From the NCBI RefSeq assembly GCF_009467825.1, contig NZ_WIOK01000013.1:21878-85877 (forward strand): a stretch of 64,000 bases of DNA. The letters run 5' to 3'. Below are positions 26,265-34,294 of the stretch, one piece after another; position 1 is the stretch's first letter, and every line of letters starts with the position of its first letter. Below the pieces are notes generated by a model that was not told the DNA's origin, made no database searches, and was given only the letters and a program-made list of their open reading frames with translations. Source of the stretch: Cyclobacterium xiamenense (GTDB lineage Bacteria; Bacteroidota; Bacteroidia; Cytophagales; Cyclobacteriaceae). Position numbers and translations under genes: made by a program.

Positions 26265-27221
26265 TTACTGTGTTTTCCGAAAGGCTGCCAACTCTTTGTA
26301 TACCCTTCTTCGCGCCCGGTTGATTCCGCCTACGGGCGTGTGATCCACCAGTCCGATCCAGGGCGAAAACTCCATTTCTTCACCCAGGGCGATGCGTTCG
26401 GGAAGGTCAAATTTCTGAATGGGGAGCGTTAGGGTGGCCAATGGAACCGTCGCCGCTTTCCATACTTTTGAGGTGTTTTCCAGGGGATGTTTGGACTCAT
26501 TTTCGTGGAGTTGGGCGGAAAGCGTAAAGGAACGAGCGCTTTTTTCCATATCCTGAACCAATTGTTCTTTCAGAAAGGAGTCCGACTTGGGTTTGTCCAG
26601 GGTGTAGCCCAGCGAAGCATCCTGAGGATGGAGCACGAATTTAACGAACCGATCGGGCCCGAATCGAAATGCACCTCCCGAAAAATAGGTTTGGGATAGC
26701 AAGTTGTCGTGTTTGGCGGAATAGGTCAGCGTAAGGAAAATACTTCGCCAGTGCCAGGGGTTCAGGGCGAAGGTTAGTTGTGCCCAGAAACCAAACAAAA
26801 CAGCCCGGATGGCTTTTTTATACAGGCGGATGTTCCAGGCAGAAAGGATGGGACTGGTCGTCAGTAAGAAGTTTTGGCTGGGAACGCCGATTGGATCCGC
26901 TTCCAGCATTTCTCCTTCCACATCCAGTACCTTGATGGCCAGCCCCCTGCCGGAAGCAGGTTTATCGGATTGCACCTTGGGCGGGGCATTGGACAGTCGA
27001 ACCCAGACTTCGTAGCTTTTCGGTTCTTTAAACATACCCTGTCGTAATTCGGGCGGAATGTCCGGAAGCACCTGAAGCGTTCCTTTCAGCAATCCATGCA
27101 TTTTGGGGTGGAAGTTTCTCAGCACGGTACCTTCGGGGTAGGTCGCTTTCAGAAACGTCTTCATCTCCTGAATCAGTTCCTGTATGTCTCTTTCTTCCGC
27201 TTCTGTAAACAAATCATCCAT
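26265..27221 (-). CDS. Catalase-like haem protein (allene-oxide-synthase/SrpA-type)
   Basis: The 318-aa protein has a short catalase fold. RNFHPKMHGLLKG corresponds to the distal haem segment of catalase-related proteins, VWVRLSNAPPKVQSDKPASG to the region before the haem pocket, and NRARRRVYKELAAFR to the proximal Arg-x(3)-Tyr region that ligates haem. At 318 aa it lacks the C-terminal domain of classical catalases, as do SrpA-like and coral allene oxide synthase-like proteins. It might act on organic peroxides rather than H2O2. It overlaps the DyP-type peroxidase gene by 8 bp and is the last gene of a three-gene operon. Confidence 0.78.
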   Translation of the reverse strand: MDDLFTEAEERDIQELIQEMKTFLKATYPEGTVLRNFHPKMHGLLKGTLQVLPDIPPELRQGMFKEPKSYEVWVRLSNAPPKVQSDKPASGRGLAIKVLDVEGEMLEADPIGVPSQNFLLTTSPILSAWNIRLYKKAIRAVLFGFWAQLTFALNPWHWRSIFLTLTYSAKHDNLLSQTYFSGGAFRFGPDRFVKFVLHPQDASLGYTLDKPKSDSFLKEQLVQDMEKSARSFTLSAQLHENESKHPLENTSKVWKAATVPLATLTLPIQKFDLPERIALGEEMEFSPWIGLVDHTPVGGINRARRRVYKELAAFRKTQ

Positions 27222-28629
27222 TGGCTAACAAGTAGTGCAGGGCCCGGATTCCAGGAAAGAAGAAATAGGCCCCGCCTTTAAGTCGTGTAAAATTAGGTAG
27301 GTCGGTAAGTACCTTTCGTACCGGATACTCCGGGATGCTAAAGGAATCGGTTTTTCTCCGCTCGTTTTGGTAATGGTTGCCGATAATGGGATCGGAATCG
27401 TTTTCCAGTCCACCGAATTTATGGAAGTTCACCCAGTTGTTTTGGACAAATTCAAATTGCCGTCGGATATCGGTGACCAGGCAAATAAAATGCAAGCCCC
27501 GCTCTTCCCCGTCCTCCGTGCGTTGCAGCAGGGTATGGGGATCCAGTTCCGGGCTTAGGGGAGGTCCATAGGGTCTTCCTTTTCGTAACATGCGGTGTTT
27601 GGCTGCCATCTCCCGGGAATCCTTTTGCGTTCGTTCTGTCACCAGGTGGTCCCGGGGATTGGTTCGCCGGATATGCGCACCGATGGGACACTTTAAACCT
27701 GCTTTGTCTTCCTCCCAGAAACCAAAATCGTTGGCATCGGAAAGGGAAGGGTCGGGTTTCACGGGACAGCGCGTCAGGGGCGAGCCGTCGGGCCACCTGC
27801 CGACCATTTTACTTGCCAATGCGATGGCTGCATCCGCATCTCCTGCTTTGGTTTTCATGTACTGCCAAAAATCGGAAACCCGTTGTTCCATTTGCCGGAA
27901 CACCAGGTAGCATCCATTCTTGCCCAGGTCGCGTTGCTCCTGCTCATCCGGGTGGGGTGGGAGTTTGTTTTCGGGATCCAGTTCCTTGGGCACAGTGGGT
28001 GCGGGGGCAAACTCGTCGTACAGGTTTTTGTAGCCCATGATAAACTCCCCCGCAGGAAAGCTGGTCTCCGGGTCCAACTCGGGGCTATCCGCCAACTCGC
28101 GAATGATGGGGCGGGAAATGTCATCACGAAAGCCGAAATGCTCTTTTTTTCCATACAGCAAGCCGGTTGGCAACGCCTGTTTCAGCTGTACTGCATGGGT
28201 CTGAGCCAAGGACTTAAGCCAGGAGATCCTTTCTTCCAATTGCTGCTCGTCTTTTGCATACACTAAAAGGAGGAAATGTACCGGTTCATTTCCCCAGTTC
28301 CAATGGTGAGCGGCATGTTCACCGGTGTCCCCCAGGATTAACTGTCGGTGGATGTCGTTCATGCCCTCTTTAAATTCCCTGGAAAAGGAATCCAACACTA
28401 CTTCGGGAAGCTGCAGAAACGCCAGTCCCGGATGCGTAAACGCTACCTGAAAGGCTACCGATTCCGGTTTTTCCGAAGCGGGAGTGATTTTTGGAAGGAT
28501 GGTACGGAGAAATCCCAGGGTCATTTCCGGCTCGGTACCGGTGTAGAGGAGGTACCGGGCAGTAGGCAGGTTGCCGTAGCCCCGAACCAACAATCCCTGA
28601 ATGTCTTCTTTTTCCAGTTTCTTCATCAT
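27214..28629 (-). CDS. DyP-type haem peroxidase
   Basis: This is a protein of about 471 aa. The DyP signature GFRDDI (GxxDG-type, with the distal Asp) is at about residue 157, and CPIGAHIRRTNPRD in the second half holds the proximal haem His. The C-terminal part ends in the usual GGAYFFFPG. DyP peroxidases oxidise dyes, phenolics or lipid-derived compounds with H2O2. I chose the ATG at 28629 because it overlaps the stop of the upstream gene (TGATG), giving coupled translation; the frame is open to 28647. It has no visible signal peptide. Its partner genes are an unknown membrane protein and a catalase-like protein. Confidence 0.85.
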   Translation of the reverse strand: MMKKLEKEDIQGLLVRGYGNLPTARYLLYTGTEPEMTLGFLRTILPKITPASEKPESVAFQVAFTHPGLAFLQLPEVVLDSFSREFKEGMNDIHRQLILGDTGEHAAHHWNWGNEPVHFLLLVYAKDEQQLEERISWLKSLAQTHAVQLKQALPTGLLYGKKEHFGFRDDISRPIIRELADSPELDPETSFPAGEFIMGYKNLYDEFAPAPTVPKELDPENKLPPHPDEQEQRDLGKNGCYLVFRQMEQRVSDFWQYMKTKAGDADAAIALASKMVGRWPDGSPLTRCPVKPDPSLSDANDFGFWEEDKAGLKCPIGAHIRRTNPRDHLVTERTQKDSREMAAKHRMLRKGRPYGPPLSPELDPHTLLQRTEDGEERGLHFICLVTDIRRQFEFVQNNWVNFHKFGGLENDSDPIIGNHYQNERRKTDSFSIPEYPVRKVLTDLPNFTRLKGGAYFFFPGIRALHYLLANG

Positions 28630-29948
28630 CAAATACGTAATAGCCATTCCCGGATGGCGCTAGTGTCCATTTCTTTAAAAAGGCCTTCCCGAAAAGCCCG
28701 GTTTCGTTTCAGGTTTTCCACGCTCAAGTCCCGGTTGTAACTATACCAAAACTGGGTAATTTTCTGGTGGGCACGAACGCCCTTCATGTATTCGCTGCGG
28801 TGGTTGTATAGCTTGTGTACGAGCCAGCGGGTGGCAGGGAAGCCAAAGGCATGGCTGAAAATAACGGCCATGTTCATGGACCTTCGCTCACTGTCGACAA
28901 AATCATGGGCGTAGGCTTCGGATAAATTGTCAAAATTGGCGATAAAAACCAGGCGCTTTCCCCGGTCCATTTGCAGCCATCGGGCCGTATGGACGGTGGG
29001 GATGTAGGCAAAATAGGCCACCAGCCCCACCAGTTTTAGGGTTACCGCCAAAAATACCCGGCGGATCCATCCCTTCTTCAAGGGGGCAATCACGGTCATT
29101 TCATTGATTACCGGATTCGTCTCCAACGCAACGATCTCACGTACCTTCTCGTCCGGTAGGGGATCGGAAGGTTCGTGGGGATTATTTTCGTTCAGGCGCA
29201 GGAGTAAAAAAAGCAGGAGCAAGGTGAGTACAAATGCCGGGAAAATCCAGGCAAGCCACTGAAATACCGCGGCATCTGAAAAAAACAAGGCGATAAGCGA
29301 GCCGATGGAGGCAATCATCACGAGGGAAAAGACAACCAATGGAGCCAGCATCTGCAGTTTATTTCGAAAGGAAAACGGGATCCCCCGCGACGCCCAATGG
29401 AGCTTCGGGTGGTTTTTAACGTACCGCTCTATCTTTTCCTTCACCTCGGAGGGGTTGGAGTCGGAATTGATATCCGGAGCAGCCTGCAGGTAGTCCAATA
29501 CGGCAGCTTTCAATGCTGCCTCTCTGTCTGCTTCCCGGGTGGTAATGAATTTGAACCCGGAGTAAAACGTATTGGGAATGCTTTTTCTCTGTAAAAACCG
29601 AATCAATTCCTGTTCGTCGGTTTCACCCGTAGGAAATTCCGGACTTTGGCTAAAAACCTGTCGTAGCTGAGGTCCCAGAAACGCCACCAGCTCTCTGAGA
29701 TGGGCCGCTTTGCTTCCCACATAGCTACTCAGTAACAGAATCCGTGCGGGAAGACGTTCTTTTCCAGCATATTGCTGTTCCGGAAGCGTCAGCCAACTGA
29801 TAAAAAAAGTAGTGGAAAGGGACTTTCGGTAGGTTTCCTGATAGATCTTAAGGTCTTTACGGTACTCCGACAGCAGCCCGTTCACGTAGGGGATGTTTTT
29901 TTCATCCAATCTAACGGTAACGGTCAGGCCTTTGTGGACAGTAGACAT
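28629..29948 (-). CDS. Unknown membrane protein of the DyP/catalase-like operon
   Basis: I do not recognise a named family for this 439-aa protein. It has a soluble N-terminal half (MSTVHKGLTVTVRLDEKNIP, charged and partly helical), two hydrophobic segments near 207-230 and 238-262, and a soluble C-terminal half with GKRLVFIANFDNLSEAYAHD and WLVHKLYNHRSEYMKGVRAH. Its stop overlaps the start of the DyP peroxidase (TGATG), so all three genes should be made together. Linkage to two haem enzymes that use peroxides suggests a membrane platform or substrate-handling role, but this is inference only. Confidence 0.75.
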   Translation of the reverse strand: MSTVHKGLTVTVRLDEKNIPYVNGLLSEYRKDLKIYQETYRKSLSTTFFISWLTLPEQQYAGKERLPARILLLSSYVGSKAAHLRELVAFLGPQLRQVFSQSPEFPTGETDEQELIRFLQRKSIPNTFYSGFKFITTREADREAALKAAVLDYLQAAPDINSDSNPSEVKEKIERYVKNHPKLHWASRGIPFSFRNKLQMLAPLVVFSLVMIASIGSLIALFFSDAAVFQWLAWIFPAFVLTLLLLFLLLRLNENNPHEPSDPLPDEKVREIVALETNPVINEMTVIAPLKKGWIRRVFLAVTLKLVGLVAYFAYIPTVHTARWLQMDRGKRLVFIANFDNLSEAYAHDFVDSERRSMNMAVIFSHAFGFPATRWLVHKLYNHRSEYMKGVRAHQKITQFWYSYNRDLSVENLKRNRAFREGLFKEMDTSAIREWLLRI

Positions 29949-30199
29949 AGAAAAAGCATCTATTTTTACACAATATATTCATTATGATTTATGAAATGAA
30001 ACCATTTGTACTTATTTTCTATGTAAAACACCTGTTTTTTCAAAGAATATTTTTTGCCAGCCGACGATTACCGGTAAGCGGTTGTTTTTCCGGTGTAGAG
30101 AATGAGGCTCATCTGCTTGCTTTTTCGTCCATTGCTATCAAAAATCGAATAATTTGATTTATTTTATGAAATTCCCAGTAAACGTTAAACCGACCCAAA

Positions 30200-32074
30200 A
30201 TGAAACACTTTACCTATTGTCTCTTTTTTCTGTACTTGGTTTCCTGCCAGTCTGCCAAGAAAGACCTGCCTCCCCCGAATATTCTATGGATTACGAGCGA
30301 GGACAACAGTCCCTTTGCTGGTTGTTACGGGGATACGTTTGCGACCACACCAAACATGGACGCGTTGGCCGCATCGGGATTTTTATACACCCATGCCTAT
30401 GCGAATGCGCCGGTCTGTGCACCCACCCGAAATACCATTTTAACCGGCGTTTATGCCAATTCGGGTGGACACCAACACATGCGTAGCTATTACGATAAAT
30501 CCGAGGTGGTGGGCTTTTATCCCCGAATGCTTCGGGAGGCGGGGTACTACTGCACCAATAATTCCAAAGAAGACTACAACATCAACCCGGAGCAAAATGC
30601 GGACATCTGGGACGAGTCCAGCCGTACGGCCCACTACCGCAACCGGCCGGAAGGAAAGCCCTTTTTTGCGGTTTTCAATTCGACCATTTCGCACGAAAGC
30701 TCCATTCACAAGTCCATCCCTTCGGACGAGCTGCGGCACAAGCCCGAGGACGTGACCTTGCCGCCTTACCATCCAGATACCCCCGAAATGCGGCACGATT
30801 GGGCCCAGTATTACGACAAAATCGAAGACATGGACCAGGTGATCGGCGAGTTGCTGCAGGAACTGGAGGAAAGTGGTGAAGCAGAAAATACCATTGTATT
30901 TTATTACGGAGACCATGGGGGGGTGTTGGCTCGAAGCAAACGCTACGTGTACGAATCCGGTACCCGCGTGCCCTTTATCGTACGTATACCTGAAAAGTAC
31001 AAACACCTGTATCCTGCAGAAAAACCGGGTTCCGAGGTGGACCGGCTGATCAGTTTTGTGGATCTCGTGCCCACTTTGCTGAGCCTAACCGGCCAGGAAA
31101 TACCGGAATATTTACAAGGAAACGCCTTTTTGGGAGAACAAAAAACGGATGATCCGGAATACGCCTTTATGTTTCGGGGCAGGATGGACGAGCGGTACGA
31201 CATGAGCCGATCCGCCCGGGATAGCAAATACCGCTACATTCGAAATTACATGCCTTACCGGGTATACGGCCAGTTTTTGGAATACCTTTGGCGCGCTCCC
31301 TCCATTCGGTCCTGGGAAGCCGCCTACGAGGCCGGAGAATGCAATGAAGTACAATCCAGGTTCTGGAATACCAAACCGGCAGAAGAACTCTACGATACCG
31401 AAAACGATCCCTGGGAAGTGAATAATCTGGCAGCGGATCCGCAGTACGCCGAGGTGTTGGAGCGCATGCGGTCCGCTACCCGCGACTGGATGCTGGAAAT
31501 CAACGATACGGGCTTTATTCCGGAGGCAGAACTGATTGACCGTACCGCCGAAACAACTGCGTACGACTACATGAGAACCTCCGGCATTGATCTGAATGAA
31601 CTGGTTGACGGTGCCAATCTGGCCTCGAACCCAAGGAAAGGAGACATTCCTTTTTTGCAGGAGATGGTGGCCAGCGAAGAGCCTGCCATCCGGTATTGGG
31701 GGGCAACGGGGTTATTGATACTTGGGACCGAGGCGAAAGAAGCCGAAGAGGCGTTGTGGACCGCCCTGGCAGATGCGTCTCCGAATGTAAAGGTGGTGGC
31801 CGCCGAAGCCATGTACCGGCTGGGAAATACCGAACAGGGACTACAGGCCCTTTACGAGGTGCTGGAAACCCCCAATTCATTTGCCCGTACCCATGCATTG
31901 AATGCCATTGACTGCATCGAAGACAGCGCTCCTTCCACCCAGCAGGCGGTGCTGGACATGATCGGTAGGGTGGGTGAGTTTAACCGGAGTCATTACGATC
32001 TTCGGGCAGCCAAAGGTCTCCTGACAAAATGGGGGGTGGATCCCCAGGACCATGGCTACGATATGGATTGGTAA
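30200..32074 (+). CDS. Family S1 sulfatase lipoprotein with a C-terminal HEAT-like domain
   Basis: The 624-aa exported lipoprotein has a signal ending LVSCQS. The N-terminal alkaline-phosphatase-fold domain includes the metal-binding NILWITSEDNSPFAGCYGD, the maturation motif CAPTR at residues 73-77 (Cys73 becomes formylglycine), YYGDHGG with metal ligands, and SFVDLVPTLLSLTG. Residues about 490-610 form helical repeats (EPAIRYWGATGLLILG, SPNVKVVAAEAMYRLG), a HEAT-like extension. It removes sulfate esters from a glycan. It is first in an operon, 3 bp before a metallophosphoesterase gene and upstream of an alpha-L-rhamnosidase. Confidence 0.92.
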   Translation: MKHFTYCLFFLYLVSCQSAKKDLPPPNILWITSEDNSPFAGCYGDTFATTPNMDALAASGFLYTHAYANAPVCAPTRNTILTGVYANSGGHQHMRSYYDKSEVVGFYPRMLREAGYYCTNNSKEDYNINPEQNADIWDESSRTAHYRNRPEGKPFFAVFNSTISHESSIHKSIPSDELRHKPEDVTLPPYHPDTPEMRHDWAQYYDKIEDMDQVIGELLQELEESGEAENTIVFYYGDHGGVLARSKRYVYESGTRVPFIVRIPEKYKHLYPAEKPGSEVDRLISFVDLVPTLLSLTGQEIPEYLQGNAFLGEQKTDDPEYAFMFRGRMDERYDMSRSARDSKYRYIRNYMPYRVYGQFLEYLWRAPSIRSWEAAYEAGECNEVQSRFWNTKPAEELYDTENDPWEVNNLAADPQYAEVLERMRSATRDWMLEINDTGFIPEAELIDRTAETTAYDYMRTSGIDLNELVDGANLASNPRKGDIPFLQEMVASEEPAIRYWGATGLLILGTEAKEAEEALWTALADASPNVKVVAAEAMYRLGNTEQGLQALYEVLETPNSFARTHALNAIDCIEDSAPSTQQAVLDMIGRVGEFNRSHYDLRAAKGLLTKWGVDPQDHGYDMDW

Positions 32075-32077
32075 GTC

Positions 32078-34294
32078 ATGAAACGAAGGAAATTTATTTC
32101 CCGGCTGGGTGCCAGTTCCTCGCTGTTTCTGTTGGGATCCGCCGTCGAAAAAGAGCGAGGCCCTGTGGTACCTCCCTTTTCCTACCCTCAGCCCTTCGGT
32201 TTTTCCGAGGTGCTAAACCAGCAGGGGCAGTTCCAATTGCGGCTGGAGATTCGCTCGGTGGAACAGGTAGCCCCGCTATTGGTGCTTCTGGAGGTAAAAA
32301 AGCCCGGAGCCCAATTGAACCGGGTTAACGCCTATCCATTTGCAAACAAGCCAGCAACCAGTGGGGCAGACAAGCGCAGCTTTCGCTTTTCCGTAGGGAA
32401 AGCGTTTCCATTTATTTTTGCCGCCTGGATCGATCGCCCGGAACCCGGTACGAAGGTTCACCTGCTGCTGAATGGCAAAAGCTGTGAATTTACCCTGGAA
32501 ACCCTGGTTCAGGAGCAGCAGCTGTCCTTTACGGAGGATCAGGGGCTGCAACTTCGCTGCAATTACCTCTTGGATAAGGAAATCGGCGTCTTGGATCCGG
32601 CTACCCTGGGCAGGGTGCCGGATCGGCAAAAGTTTTCCTTTGTGGTCATGGCAGATCCGCAAGGGGGAGATCCAGCGACCCCCAGGGCGCATCCCACCCG
32701 AATGAAAATCCACAATGCCTTTATTTGGGACAGCGTGAACCGCGTCAATGAGTTGACTCCTAAACCCGCCTTTTCCTTGGTCTTGGGCGATATCGTGGAC
32801 AATCAGGGGGAGGTGTCTCATTTTGAGGCCATGCATGCCTACCTTAAAGACATCCAAACACCCGTTCTTTACGCCATAGGGAATCACGAAACCCGCTACC
32901 AGGCAACCTTTACACCCGGCTATAGGATGGACGAGTTTGATGCCTATTTTGGTGCACAAAAAGCCATGAATGGAATGGAATGGCTGCTCTATAGTTTTGA
33001 CCTGGGCGATTGGCATTTTATTGTGTGGCCGGATCCGCTGCGCAGTGATTTTTTTGAGACCCATCCCCATTATTTTGACTGGCTGGAGCGGGATCTGGAA
33101 CGAAACAAGGAGAGGCCTACCCTGTTTTTTCAACACGTACCCGCCCACCCGATAGGCATCGATCCACTGATCAATTATGCCGAGTCGGTGGCGGTAAAGC
33201 AGTTGCTACTCGATACCCTGGCCCGACAGGGCAATGTCCGGTACATCTTTAGCGGTCATGTACACATTCCCATCCGGGCCTCTTTCAAAACGGCTACCGA
33301 GTATAAGGGGATGCGAATGATCAATTTACCCGCTGCCGGCTACCGTCCCCGGGGGTTTGGAGAAGAAGAAATGCACGGAGGACCTTCCCAGGGTATTTTG
33401 GTGGTAGCTATCGATGGGAAGAAGTGCGGAGTTTCTTTTAAAACCGTCACGGAGGAAGTATATGCCTACCCGGAAAACCTGCCGGCATTTGATGCGCAAA
33501 ACTATCCGCTATGGCTCAACTACAAATGGCAGCTGGAGGCGTCTTCAGCTATTAAAAACGGAGATTTTTCCCAGGGCCTGGAATCCTGGAATACCCGGTA
33601 TGTGTACCGGGAAGACGACAACCCATCCAACCGCATGGAAGTCCGGGATTTTCGGGGATACCGGGCGCTTTACCTGTTCTCTTCCAAACGAAAATACCAC
33701 ATTCCCGGACAAGACCGGCTTCCCCAGACCATCAACCACCTGTGTCAGGCCCTGCATGTAGGCGAGACTCCATTTTTGATTCAGTTCGATTATTGCCTCG
33801 AAAAGGAAACCGCCAGGCAAAGGGATGGTTGGGCAGGTGGGTTTGTTTGGCTGGAGGGCTTTCAGGGTAGCGTCAAACTGCTTAACCTGGCCTATTGGTT
33901 GGGGACGGGCTACAGCCAGCTATCGGACCGTTTTTCCGATAGTGCGGACGTTCCACTCCTGCATTACCAGCTGCCGACTCCCGATGAGCAATGGCGAAGT
34001 ACCCAACTCAATTGGTTACAGGATTACCAAGCGGTGGGCCTGGACCTATCGGGTCTGGATCGTTTGGTAATCAACCTGGGCACCTGGCACATCAACGATG
34101 GAAACAGCCCCGGATTTGGGTTCTATGTTACCAACCTGAAGCGCCTATCGGGTTCCGGTCCTTCGGTAGTGGAAGGAATCGGGGTTCAGCCCATGCCTGA
34201 CGAGGCCTTGTGGCGGATGAATAAATACGAACCCTTTGTACACATAGCCGGGGAGCACCGGTACATTCGATCTACCCAACAAACCGATCCATGA
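32078..34294 (+). CDS. Tat-type exported metallophosphoesterase, two-domain
   Basis: The 738-aa protein has an N-terminal twin-arginine-like start, MKRRKFISRLGASSSLFLLG. The calcineurin-like domain (about residues 190-450) shows FVVMADPQGG, VLGDIVDNQGE, AIGNHE and FSGHVHIPI; the first motif has DxQ where DxH is usual. A C-terminal domain (about 490-730) with DNPSNRMEVRDFRGYRALYL and a series of beta strands resembles carbohydrate-binding or lectin-like sandwiches. The substrate is unknown, but the gene sits between a sulfatase and a rhamnosidase and overlaps the latter by 4 bp (ATGA), so a phosphorylated or sulfated glycan fragment is plausible. Confidence 0.82.
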   Translation: MKRRKFISRLGASSSLFLLGSAVEKERGPVVPPFSYPQPFGFSEVLNQQGQFQLRLEIRSVEQVAPLLVLLEVKKPGAQLNRVNAYPFANKPATSGADKRSFRFSVGKAFPFIFAAWIDRPEPGTKVHLLLNGKSCEFTLETLVQEQQLSFTEDQGLQLRCNYLLDKEIGVLDPATLGRVPDRQKFSFVVMADPQGGDPATPRAHPTRMKIHNAFIWDSVNRVNELTPKPAFSLVLGDIVDNQGEVSHFEAMHAYLKDIQTPVLYAIGNHETRYQATFTPGYRMDEFDAYFGAQKAMNGMEWLLYSFDLGDWHFIVWPDPLRSDFFETHPHYFDWLERDLERNKERPTLFFQHVPAHPIGIDPLINYAESVAVKQLLLDTLARQGNVRYIFSGHVHIPIRASFKTATEYKGMRMINLPAAGYRPRGFGEEEMHGGPSQGILVVAIDGKKCGVSFKTVTEEVYAYPENLPAFDAQNYPLWLNYKWQLEASSAIKNGDFSQGLESWNTRYVYREDDNPSNRMEVRDFRGYRALYLFSSKRKYHIPGQDRLPQTINHLCQALHVGETPFLIQFDYCLEKETARQRDGWAGGFVWLEGFQGSVKLLNLAYWLGTGYSQLSDRFSDSADVPLLHYQLPTPDEQWRSTQLNWLQDYQAVGLDLSGLDRLVINLGTWHINDGNSPGFGFYVTNLKRLSGSGPSVVEGIGVQPMPDEALWRMNKYEPFVHIAGEHRYIRSTQQTDP

